NCBI GenBank assembly: GCA_029287595.1
Contig: JARFQU010000101.1
Coordinates: 1-58,180 of the forward strand
DNA: 58,180 nucleotides
Source: Halioglobus sp.
Lineage (GTDB): Bacteria; Pseudomonadota; Gammaproteobacteria; Pseudomonadales; Halieaceae
Direction: 5' to 3'
Below, one piece after another: positions 12,046 to 21,013 of the stretch; positions within the stretch are counted from its first letter, which is position 1; every line of letters begins with the position of its first letter. The notes beneath the pieces are model-generated. The model worked only from the letters and a program-made list of their open reading frames with translations. It did not search any database and had not been told where the DNA came from. The translations under genes were made by a program, and so were the position numbers.

Positions 12046-12058
12046 TAAGTGCTTGATT
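12046..12058 (-). promoter_or_regulatory. Predicted IHF-binding site
   Basis: On the plus strand TAA-GTGC-TTGATT is the exact complement of the IHF consensus WATCAANNNNTTR. IHF bends DNA at many gammaproteobacterial origins and promoters, and this site sits inside the block shared with oriC. Confidence 0.5.
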
Positions 12059-12194
12059 ATTTAACCTAATAATGGGTTTTCCACAGCGATAACAGGCCCT
12101 AATAACAGTAACAACAATAATTCTTATATACCTATATACATAAATATATCTAATAAGTAATTAATATAAACACCGCTACCGCTTTCACGGGATG

Positions 12195-12233
12195 CTGTTT
12201 GCCGGGACACAAAACTCCTCGTCCCGGCAACAG
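12195..12233. other. Strong hairpin upstream of the DUF3754 gene
   Basis: CTGTT-T-GCCGGGAC (12195-12208) pairs with GTCCCGGCAACAG (12221-12233): a 13-bp stem with one bulged T and a 12-base loop, ending 84 bp before the next start codon. No T run follows on either strand, so it is not a typical intrinsic terminator. It may be an RNA structure in the leader or a protein-binding site. Confidence 0.5.
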
Positions 12234-12317
12234 TGCAAATGCTTTGCGACAAGTCGTTTACCTGAGCAACAAAGGTCGATAGTCTAATGCCGATACGCTG
12301 ACTGAACCTCTTCTCCC

Positions 12318-13487
12318 ATGACTGAACTTCCACTGCTGCGATTCATTCCTTTCAGGCGCAGTGACATTGTCGAAATGTGTCTGTCAGAAGGAGACCTGCC
12401 TGTAGAGGCAGCGCAACAGTTCCGGCACAAGTGCCAAAGCATAGAGGAATTCTTTCAGCGAGATTTTCACGCTATCAAGCAGCATATCAAGGACGCCTAT
12501 GCGCCGCTGGACCCGGACGCCGATACCCGGTTGCTCAGCGAATTTATCAAACGCGATAACACCGCAGACCTGGTCGCCAGCCTGGAACAGGTATTGCAAC
12601 GTGCCAATTACGAAAAAGTAACAGAGCAGGACCTGCAGCATGCCTTGCGTTCAGCTTCCCTGTTTCAGGTCAGGCTTTATGTTGACATGGAGGACTTTGA
12701 GGAGGTTTTGCTCTACACCCGCGGCGCCACCGCCAGGGAGGAAACGCTGCGGGAACTGTTCGGGTTGTGGCGCAGAAAAGTAAATTTTATCAACTACGAC
12801 CGGGTACTGCTGTATATCCGCTTCAAGCAGGAGATCGACAGCGACAGCGCTCTTGGAGACTGCCAGGGCGGCAGTACGATGCTCAAACTGTTTCAGAATG
12901 TGCCTGCGGCTGACCTTGAGATGCTTTTCCCTAATATACGGGTGGGTATGCGTATGTTGGACCGCCTGCTGATCGGTGTACCAGCACTGGTGAGCGGCGG
13001 CATTGTGTTTACCACCAAGTTGGGTGCCACCCTGTTGTTACTGGGATCCCTGCTTGGCTTCTGGCTGGGTGTATCCAGTAAACCAGTGCAGCTGGACAAA
13101 GCAGCGCTACTTGCTCTGGTGGCGGGATTGGGGGCCCTGGGTGGCTATTGCTGGAAGCAGTTCAGCAATTTCCGCAACCGCAAACTGAAATATACCCAGG
13201 CGCTTACAGAGAACCTGTATTTTAAACTGCTGGATAACAATGCCGGGGTGATTTACAGGTTACTGGATGATGCCGAGGAGTCCGAGTGCAAGGAGAGTAT
13301 CCTGGCCTATTACTTCCTGTTGCAAGCGGACCATGCTGTGACCGCTGCACAGCTGGATAAAGAAATAGAAAACTGGTTCGCCAGGGTATGGCAGTGCAAG
13401 ATCGATTTCGAAATAGACGATGCGCTGGGTAAGTTGTCGAAATTACAGCTTGCGCACTGTGAGGATGGTCTTTGGCAAACAGCGTGA
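12318..13487 (+). CDS. DUF3754 family membrane protein of unknown function
   Basis: A 389-residue protein resembling the DUF3754 / TMEM143-like family; its biochemical role is not known. The N-terminal block RFIPFRRSDIVEMCLSEGD and the YAPLDPDADTR element are family-typical. Two hydrophobic segments (about 216-250 and 257-275) probably form a hairpin membrane anchor, with soluble domains on both sides. No good ribosome binding site precedes the ATG at 12318, although the length fits the family. It follows the AT-rich origin-like region and the hairpin at 12195 and stands alone on the plus strand. Confidence 0.75.
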   Translation: MTELPLLRFIPFRRSDIVEMCLSEGDLPVEAAQQFRHKCQSIEEFFQRDFHAIKQHIKDAYAPLDPDADTRLLSEFIKRDNTADLVASLEQVLQRANYEKVTEQDLQHALRSASLFQVRLYVDMEDFEEVLLYTRGATAREETLRELFGLWRRKVNFINYDRVLLYIRFKQEIDSDSALGDCQGGSTMLKLFQNVPAADLEMLFPNIRVGMRMLDRLLIGVPALVSGGIVFTTKLGATLLLLGSLLGFWLGVSSKPVQLDKAALLALVAGLGALGGYCWKQFSNFRNRKLKYTQALTENLYFKLLDNNAGVIYRLLDDAEESECKESILAYYFLLQADHAVTAAQLDKEIENWFARVWQCKIDFEIDDALGKLSKLQLAHCEDGLWQTA

Positions 13488-13515
13488 TTATGGCTCGGTG
13501 TGCGACATCGGTATT

Positions 13516-13602
13516 GCGAGAAAATTGTCAATCAACTTCGATGGTTCCGAGACCTTCATTACCAATGGTCAGCATTGCGACCGGGTGATCGTGGTGGCCT
13601 AG
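13516..13602 (+). pseudogene. Fragment of an acyl-CoA dehydrogenase
   Basis: About 29 codons read ARKLSINFDGSETFITNGQH and then CDRVIVVA before a TAG. This matches the middle beta domain of acyl-CoA dehydrogenases, where a K/ETFITNG motif is followed by an aspartate and a VVVA strand. Nothing recognisable as the N- or C-terminal domains is nearby, so this is a deletion remnant. It starts shortly after the DUF3754 stop and abuts an inverted CoA-transferase fragment. Confidence 0.6.
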
Positions 13603-13636
13603 ACGGTTTAGTTTCTGCGAGCTCCGCTGGCCTCCG

Positions 13637-13747
13637 CTTGACGGTAGTCGCCCCCTGCTCTGACATTAGCGTCGCCGCAAGGGATGCAGTGACCACGGTG
13701 GACAGCTCCAGTATCTTTACCTTCTGTAGTGGTTGGTTGCTGGTCAT
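13637..13747 (-). pseudogene. N-terminal fragment of a type III CoA-transferase (CaiB/BaiF-like)
   Basis: The first 37 codons from an ATG at 13747 include LQKVKILELSTVVTASLAAT and then LMSEQGATTVK, the typical N-terminus of CaiB/BaiF-family CoA-transferases. After VK the family match stops, the frame continues as unrelated sequence for 25 codons and ends. The remaining roughly 350 residues are missing. The fragment starts 16 bp downstream of the flavin monooxygenase gene on the same strand and was probably the next gene of that operon. Confidence 0.65.
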
Positions 13748-13763
13748 TGTTCTGCCTTAGTGT

Positions 13764-14765
13764 TTAAAGGGTTTTCAGGTACGGTTGGACCTGGTCCTCG
13801 AACAGGCGCAGGCTGTCCCATCCCCTATTCAATGGCACACCCCCGGTAAGTGGGGCGAGGTGAAGAGAGCCTGTTTTTTGTATGCTTGCCAGGGCCTGCT
13901 CAGGAGTGAGGATGCGATATTTGCCTTCTGCAAGCAGCTCTTTCATGTCGCCAGCTGTTGATTCTGCGTAGGCTCGGCGATTGGGGTGGCGCCAGGCCCC
14001 GTAAGCGGTAGCGTCGTATAACAGGAACTCACCGATTTCGCGCCAGCAGCGCTGCGGGTCATCGCTGAGAAAGGTGGTGGCGGGCTCCCTGGGGAAAATG
14101 GTGAATCCCCAGTTAAAGTTGTGCTCCTTGCACGCAGCCAGATAGGCTTCGTCCAGCGCCGGGTCGTCGATAGCGGGACAGAACAGCAGGCCGAAGCGCG
14201 CCGCGCGCCGTGCCGCGACGACACTGTTGCCGCCTACCAGCAGCAGGGCCTGTACCGGAGATTGCGGTGCGGGATTGAGTTGCACCTGGGCACCGCGGTA
14301 GGCAAAGGGTTTTCCCGATAGTGCCTGCACCATGACCGCAAGCTTGTCATCAAATACCTGGCCACGGCCAGACCAATCGACCCCCAGGCTGCGATACTCG
14401 ACCTCGCGATAGCCCAGCCCGCAAGTCGCGGAAAAACGCCCCCTGCTGACCAGGTCCAGCACCGCGATGTCTTCCGCCAGCCGCAGGGGCTCGTGCAGTG
14501 GCACCAGCAGTGCGCTGACACTGATACGCACACGCCGGGTAGCTGCAGTCATCATTGCGGCGAGGGTTAGCGGTGCCGACAGGAAGCCGTCCTCGGTATT
14601 GTGGTGCTCGGACAGGCCAACGACATCAACCGATTGCTCATCCGCCCAGCGGGCCATCTCGATGGCGGCATGGTAACGCTGGTCCTGTGACTCCCGACAC
14701 GCGGGCGAACAACGCATGTCAAAACGCAGGACGATATTGCGCGTGGGATCAGCTGACTCACTCAT
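13764..14765 (-). CDS. LLM class flavin-dependent oxidoreductase (luciferase-like monooxygenase)
   Basis: A 333-residue TIM-barrel protein of the bacterial luciferase-like family, which uses reduced flavin to oxidise organic substrates; the substrate is unknown. The family blocks VVGLSEHHNTEDGFLSAPLT, RRVRISVSALLVPLHEPLRLAEDIAVLDLVSRGR and LLVGGNS are visible. It begins 7 bp after the SnoaL-like gene, so the two form an operon. With the broken CoA-transferase downstream and the acyl-CoA dehydrogenase fragment beyond, it looks like the survivor of a CoA-linked catabolic cluster. Confidence 0.82.
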   Translation of the reverse strand: MSESADPTRNIVLRFDMRCSPACRESQDQRYHAAIEMARWADEQSVDVVGLSEHHNTEDGFLSAPLTLAAMMTAATRRVRISVSALLVPLHEPLRLAEDIAVLDLVSRGRFSATCGLGYREVEYRSLGVDWSGRGQVFDDKLAVMVQALSGKPFAYRGAQVQLNPAPQSPVQALLLVGGNSVVAARRAARFGLLFCPAIDDPALDEAYLAACKEHNFNWGFTIFPREPATTFLSDDPQRCWREIGEFLLYDATAYGAWRHPNRRAYAESTAGDMKELLAEGKYRILTPEQALASIQKTGSLHLAPLTGGVPLNRGWDSLRLFEDQVQPYLKTL

Positions 14766-14772
14766 GGAATGG

Positions 14773-15246
14773 TCAGGCTTCGATGGGTTTTTCCGCAGTT
14801 TCCAGCGCCCGCTCTGCCTCTATCCAGGCGCCAATCGTCACGCCCATGTTGTGGGGGTTATAGGCGTCTTCTTCATATTTGAACAAACCCTTGCCGGCAT
14901 AGTGCAGTATGGTCAGGTTAGGTTCCTGGTAGATCTTGCCGTCTCCCAGGTCGCGCATGCGGTTCATGACCTCACAGATTACCCAGCCTTTGTCCTCGTC
15001 TATCGAGTACCAGGTGACCGGGAAGGCGGTCATTTCGCTGGCCGGCCACTTGTTCATGGTAGCCGTAATCCAGTTGAGAATATTTTCCCGTCCCCAGAAG
15101 CGTCCGTAGTGGTGTTCAAAGTAGGTGGCATCCTCGGTGAAACAGGCCGCCCAGTCTGACCAGTCCTTGGTTTTTGCCCCCTTCAGGGCAGCCTCCTGAA
15201 ATTTGTCGAAGGCTCTCTCGATTTCCTTGCGCTTCCAACGTGCCAT
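14773..15246 (-). CDS. SnoaL-like / NTF2-fold family protein
   Basis: A 157-residue protein with the alpha-beta cone layout of the SnoaL/NTF2 superfamily: an N-terminal helix, WAACFTEDATYFEHHYGRFW, then RENILNWI and EVMNRM. Members act as small isomerases, cyclases or hydroxylase partners; the reaction here cannot be assigned. The ATG at 15246 is chosen because GGGAG lies 7 bases upstream; an earlier in-frame start at 15312 lacks one. It is the first gene of the operon with the flavin monooxygenase. Confidence 0.7.
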   Translation of the reverse strand: MARWKRKEIERAFDKFQEAALKGAKTKDWSDWAACFTEDATYFEHHYGRFWGRENILNWITATMNKWPASEMTAFPVTWYSIDEDKGWVICEVMNRMRDLGDGKIYQEPNLTILHYAGKGLFKYEEDAYNPHNMGVTIGAWIEAERALETAEKPIEA

Positions 15247-15372
15247 TGTGTTACTCCCTTGAGTCGTGTTTGAGAATCTGTAAGTGGTATAGAGTGGGTT
15301 CCAGGAACGCATTGTCAGAATGCCATAGACTGATGGTAGCCGGAAAATACCAAAGGGTTAAGCGGTGAGAAT

Positions 15373-15402
15373 GTCGCGCCCGTCCCGCAGTAGGGGCGCG
15401 AC
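15373..15402. terminator. Hairpin after hppA (terminator-like, no U tract)
   Basis: GTCGCGCCC (15373-15381) and GGGCGCGAC (15394-15402) form a perfect 9-bp GC-rich stem with a 12-base loop, starting 10 bp past the hppA stop. Neither side has a proper T run, so termination by it alone is uncertain; it may protect the hppA 3' end or act with Rho. Confidence 0.45.
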
Positions 15403-15411
15403 CATAAAGAC

Positions 15412-17400
<1,989 letters not shown>

Positions 17401-17460
17401 AGTCGATCTCCGCGTTTTATTATTAATGGAGCCCCCGCATGCTACCTAACTTACCGATGT

Positions 17461-17489
17461 TGTTACAAGGGAAACCCGTGTTTATGATC
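17461..17489 (+). promoter_or_regulatory. Predicted sigma70 promoter for the alpha/beta hydrolase pair
   Basis: TTGTTA (17461-17466) and TATGAT (17484-17489) are 17 bp apart and match consensus at 4 and 5 of 6 positions. The promoter points at the hydrolase starting at 17586, about 97 bp away. Confidence 0.45.
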
Positions 17490-17585
17490 GCCCCAGAGGC
17501 CTCGCTAAACGTGTGATCGCTGCTGTATCATCCCCGCTTTCTTTAATGACAGGAATTCTCGCGTGATTTTCCCCGAGGTGTTGAT

Positions 17586-18689
17586 GTGATCTGGGCTGTA
17601 GCTGTGGCTGTGCTGGTGTTGCTGGCAGGCATTACGGTTTTTTTCCTGCGCGGGCCCGACCTGGGCCAGTTCGATACCCCCCCGGGCCAGAGTTTCGACC
17701 TGGGTCATGAACCCAGCGATGAACACGATGCCGTGGTGGCCTCTTTTGACGTGGGCCTGGGCCCGGTGCAGAGGGCCCCGCGCAGCAAGCGGCTGGCATT
17801 GATGCGCGAGTATATGGACAGCATTTCCCAGACCCAGGATTACCACGCGACCTTCACCCCGGTGGATGCGGCGGGCGTCAAGGCTGAATGGGTGCAGGCC
17901 CCCGGCGTCAGCGGCAATCGCCGGGTGCTGTATATCCATGGAGGGGCTTTTGTTATGGGCAGCCCCAAAAGTCACCGCAATATCACCAGTCGCTTCTCGG
18001 AAATTGCCAATGCCACAGTACTGGCGATCGACTATCGCCTGATGCCGGAAAACCCCCGCATGGCGGGCATAGAAGATTGCAGAACAGCTTATCAATGGCT
18101 GCTGCAAAATGGGCCCGATGGCCCAGCACCCGCGCAGCGGGTGTTTGTCGGCGGGGATTCCGCCGGCGGCAACCTGACCCTGTCCCTGCTGCCCTGGGTG
18201 CGGGATCAGGGCTTGCGTCAGCCAGATGCTGCCCTGGCCTTGTCTCCGCCGACCGATACCACCATGGGGTCCCCCAGCTTGAAGCACAATATGGAAACAG
18301 ACGCCATGCTGGGTCCCATGTTCAAAGGTATAAATCGGGTGCCGAGACCGCTGTTGTGGTGGCTTATCCTATTGCAGAACCGTATGACGCCCCGTAATCC
18401 ACTGCTGTCACCGGTCTTTGGAGACCTCTCGGGTCTGTGTCCCATACTGGTGCATGCCAGTGAGGCGGAATTGCTGTTCGACGACGCCAGGCGCTATGTC
18501 AATAGAGCGGTCCAGGCGGGTACCGACGCGCGCTTACAGAGCTGGGCGCATGTTGTTCACGTGTGGCATATGTTTTATCCCCAACTCACCGAGGCACGGG
18601 ATGCCTGGGATGAGATAGGGAAATTTCTGCGTGAGGTGGAGGGTGAGGTTGACGATGAGGACGAGGCAGTCCCCGGTGGAGGCGCGTAA
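17586..18689 (+). CDS. Membrane-anchored alpha/beta hydrolase (hormone-sensitive lipase family)
   Basis: A 367-residue esterase/lipase-type hydrolase. One N-terminal hydrophobic helix (residues 2-21) probably anchors it in the membrane. The oxyanion-hole HGGAF motif is near residue 118, the nucleophile elbow GDSAGG near 190, and the acid and base probably lie in the DDARRY and HVWHMF regions, together the HSL-type layout. A GTG start at 17586 with GAGG upstream is proposed. Its TAA overlaps the ATG of the next hydrolase (TAATG), so the two are coupled. The substrate is unknown; short acyl esters are likely. Confidence 0.8.
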   Translation: MIWAVAVAVLVLLAGITVFFLRGPDLGQFDTPPGQSFDLGHEPSDEHDAVVASFDVGLGPVQRAPRSKRLALMREYMDSISQTQDYHATFTPVDAAGVKAEWVQAPGVSGNRRVLYIHGGAFVMGSPKSHRNITSRFSEIANATVLAIDYRLMPENPRMAGIEDCRTAYQWLLQNGPDGPAPAQRVFVGGDSAGGNLTLSLLPWVRDQGLRQPDAALALSPPTDTTMGSPSLKHNMETDAMLGPMFKGINRVPRPLLWWLILLQNRMTPRNPLLSPVFGDLSGLCPILVHASEAELLFDDARRYVNRAVQAGTDARLQSWAHVVHVWHMFYPQLTEARDAWDEIGKFLREVEGEVDDEDEAVPGGGA

Positions 18690-19531
18690 TGAAGCATGAA
18701 GAGGGAACATTCACGGGTGCCCGGGGGATGTCAATCTACTACCAGCACTGGCTGCCCGATGATGCTGCAAAAGCCCTGGTGGTGCTGGTGCATGGTGCCG
18801 GTGAACACAGCGGCCGCTACCGTCACCTGGCGGAAAAATTCACCGCCCGCGGTTACCTGGTGGCGGCATTGGACCACCCCAACCACGGCAAATCCGCCGG
18901 TCACTATGGTCACGTGGATCGCTTCGATGATTTCCTGCAGACCCTGGGAATATTCCACCGCCAGGTGACCGAGGCCTATCCCGACCTGCCACAAATTCTC
19001 ATCGGTCACAGCATGGGGGGGCTCGTCAGCAGCCTCTACCTGTTGCAACACCAGGACGCCTTTTGCGGCTGTGTGTTGTCCGCAGCGGCGATAAAGAGCG
19101 ATATTGAGCCGGGGTTCATGCAGATGCTGTTGATTCGGGTGATGTCAGCTTTGGCGCCAAAAACCGGTGTATTGCAACTGGATGCCAGTGGTGTCAGCCG
19201 CGACCAGGCCGTGGTGGATAATTACGTCAACGACCCCCTGGTCAACCACGGCAAGATGACCGCGCGCAAGGTGTCCGAGCTGTTTCGGGCCATGGCCAGG
19301 ATCCAGTCTCAGGCAGGCCAGATCAAGCTGCCCATGTTGCTGTTGCACGGCGATGCCGACGCCATGGCCTCGGCTGAGGGCTCGCGCTTTTTACACCGGC
19401 ACATAGGCTCTGCCGACAACACACTGAAGATCTACCCGGGCCTGTACCATGAGATATTCAATGAGCCAGAGCGTGAGCAAGTACTTACTGACGTGCTGGA
19501 CTGGTGTGATGCCAGGATCGCGCTGATATAG
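18689..19531 (+). CDS. Alpha/beta hydrolase, monoacylglycerol lipase-like
   Basis: A 280-residue soluble hydrolase of the serine aminopeptidase S33 / Hydrolase_4 group. It shows LVHGAGEHSGRY at the oxyanion hole, the nucleophile elbow GHSMGG, an acidic residue in LLHGDADAMAS and the catalytic histidine in LYHEIFNEPE, the pattern of bacterial monoacylglycerol lipases and lysophospholipases. It is translationally coupled to the membrane-anchored hydrolase upstream and converges with a third hydrolase 3 bp away, suggesting a local lipid- or ester-hydrolysis function. Confidence 0.8.
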   Translation: MKHEEGTFTGARGMSIYYQHWLPDDAAKALVVLVHGAGEHSGRYRHLAEKFTARGYLVAALDHPNHGKSAGHYGHVDRFDDFLQTLGIFHRQVTEAYPDLPQILIGHSMGGLVSSLYLLQHQDAFCGCVLSAAAIKSDIEPGFMQMLLIRVMSALAPKTGVLQLDASGVSRDQAVVDNYVNDPLVNHGKMTARKVSELFRAMARIQSQAGQIKLPMLLLHGDADAMASAEGSRFLHRHIGSADNTLKIYPGLYHEIFNEPEREQVLTDVLDWCDARIALI

Positions 19532-19534
19532 GTT

Positions 19535-20812
19535 TCACGGCTCTGGTTGCGGCTGCTGTTCGCTTGCCGGCTGCGCGTTGCCAGCCCGAACCCACTCCAG
19601 GAAACGATGTACGCCATCGACGGTGTGTTCTGTGCGCAGCGAGTGCACGGTTTCCCAGGCATGCTCGGCACCGGGCATCTCCAGATACACCACCGGGCTG
19701 TGTGACAGCTCCCGTAATTTGCGGCTGAAGGTCCGCCCCTCGGCTACCACGGCCAGACTGTCGTGGGTGCCGTGCACCACCATGAAAGGCGGCACATCGG
19801 GCTGGACCTGCACGATGGGCGAGGCCAGGTCCCATAGCTGCGGGTTCTCCTGGGGGGTTTCGTAAATGACCTTACCGCGCAAAAAGCGCTCATAGACTTG
19901 CCGGTTGGGGTGCTGGTTCTCGCGCACCAACATATCGTATACACCGTAAAACGGGATACAGGCCTGCACCGAGGTATCGGTATCGGGGTGATCGGGTTGT
20001 AGTTCGCGCCGGTTGCCGGTTAGACCCATCAGGGCCGACAGGTGACCGCCCGCGGAGCCGCCGGTAACTGCCACGAAATCCGGGTTCATGCCGTATTCCC
20101 GGCCGTTTTCCCGAATCCAGCACAGTGCGGATTTGCAGTCGTGCAGGTGCGTCGGAAAACCCACGCTGGGGCTCAGGCGGTAGTTAGCCGCCACAACTAT
20201 CCAGCCCCTGCTGGCGAGGGTGTACATCAGGGGCAGGGCCTGGGAACTCTTGTCACCCATCATCCAGGCACCGCCGTGAATCTGCAGCAGCACAGGGCAG
20301 CCACCCTCCGGGATGAATCGGGGGCGATAGACATCCAGCTGCTGCCTGACCCCGCCGGGTCCATAGGGGATATTCCGCAGAACTTCCACGTCCGGGCGGC
20401 GCATGGCCAGGGGGTTGCGCCAATCCCTGAAAGTCACTTCCTGGCGCGTCATGGCCTGCGCGGCAGGTGGAATCTGGCGGCGATAGTTGTGGCCCAGGCC
20501 GCGGGACAAGGCGTCTTCCACAGTGGCCTGCGCCTTGGTACTCATCCAGATACTCCACACCAGGCCGGGCCAGGTGACCGCCAGTATGAACAGGGCCAAA
20601 TTACCCAGGCCCGATTCCAGCGCGCCTCCCAGGGCCAGCAGCCAGGCGATAAAGATTTGCAGTGGGAGCCAGATCCACGCCAGTTCGGTTGCCAGCAGGG
20701 CGGTGCCGAACATGGCCCAGGGCACATCCTTGCGTTTGACCGAGCGCGGGGAGAACACCATAACCATTGAAAACAGGTTGAACAGGGCCAGCGCGGCCAG
20801 TAACCAATCCAT
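19535..20812 (-). CDS. Alpha/beta hydrolase with N-terminal membrane domain
   Basis: A 425-residue protein with about three hydrophobic segments in the first 105 residues and a cytoplasmic or periplasmic BD-FAE / esterase-like hydrolase domain after them. The oxyanion-hole motif is [13 protein letters not shown], the nucleophile elbow is GGSAGGH, and the acid and base lie near VHGTHDSL and PGAEHAWE. It converges with the monoacylglycerol lipase-like gene and diverges from mnmG. The family includes carboxylesterases; the substrate is unknown. Confidence 0.78.
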   Translation of the reverse strand: MDWLLAALALFNLFSMVMVFSPRSVKRKDVPWAMFGTALLATELAWIWLPLQIFIAWLLALGGALESGLGNLALFILAVTWPGLVWSIWMSTKAQATVEDALSRGLGHNYRRQIPPAAQAMTRQEVTFRDWRNPLAMRRPDVEVLRNIPYGPGGVRQQLDVYRPRFIPEGGCPVLLQIHGGAWMMGDKSSQALPLMYTLASRGWIVVAANYRLSPSVGFPTHLHDCKSALCWIRENGREYGMNPDFVAVTGGSAGGHLSALMGLTGNRRELQPDHPDTDTSVQACIPFYGVYDMLVRENQHPNRQVYERFLRGKVIYETPQENPQLWDLASPIVQVQPDVPPFMVVHGTHDSLAVVAEGRTFSRKLRELSHSPVVYLEMPGAEHAWETVHSLRTEHTVDGVHRFLEWVRAGNAQPASEQQPQPEP

Positions 20813-20935
20813 ATATACTCACACCTTTACCAGTTGGCAGGGAATGACGCCAACGCGCGCCATTCGCAGGGCCAGCACTTTACACAAGCCGGTGTGCTTG
20901 TCCAAGCGGCGCGGGGCTGTCCCGGCGAACAAATT

Positions 20936-20964
20936 TTGAACAACAGGTCCGGGGCACGTATAAT
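20936..20964 (+). promoter_or_regulatory. Predicted sigma70 promoter for mnmG
   Basis: TTGAAC (20936-20941), a 17-bp spacer, then a perfect TATAAT (20959-20964). It lies about 50 bp upstream of the mnmG start proposed here and downstream of a spurious earlier in-frame ATG at 20834, so it also supports the later start. The same -35/-10 pair occurs before the atp operon. Confidence 0.7.
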
Positions 20965-21013
20965 CGCGCCCCCTGAAATACAATGTCCATTGGGCGAAAC
21001 AAGGCGACTGGCG

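Larger units (their letters stand above)
11757..12317. other. AT-rich non-coding region with origin-like elements
   Basis: A 561-bp gap between mnmE and the DUF3754 gene without a credible reading frame. Degenerate DnaA-box-like 9-mers lie at 11791-11799 (CTATCCACA) and 12077-12085 (TTTTCCACA), each one mismatch from consensus. Bases 12031-12068 repeat, in the same order, the motifs TGCTTAT, ATCAATC, TAAG, TTGATTA and TTTAACCTA found at 7357-7419 in oriC. A strongly AT-rich tract spans about 12106-12170, and ATTATT-N6-AATAAT forms an inverted repeat at 12056-12073. This may be a second origin module, a duplicated origin fragment, or a regulatory leader. Confidence 0.6.

Noticed and set aside
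18553-18568. GTTCACGTG core inside a hydrolase gene as a third parS
   Set aside because: Only the core matches; five of 16 positions differ from the consensus and the sequence is not palindromic outside the core.
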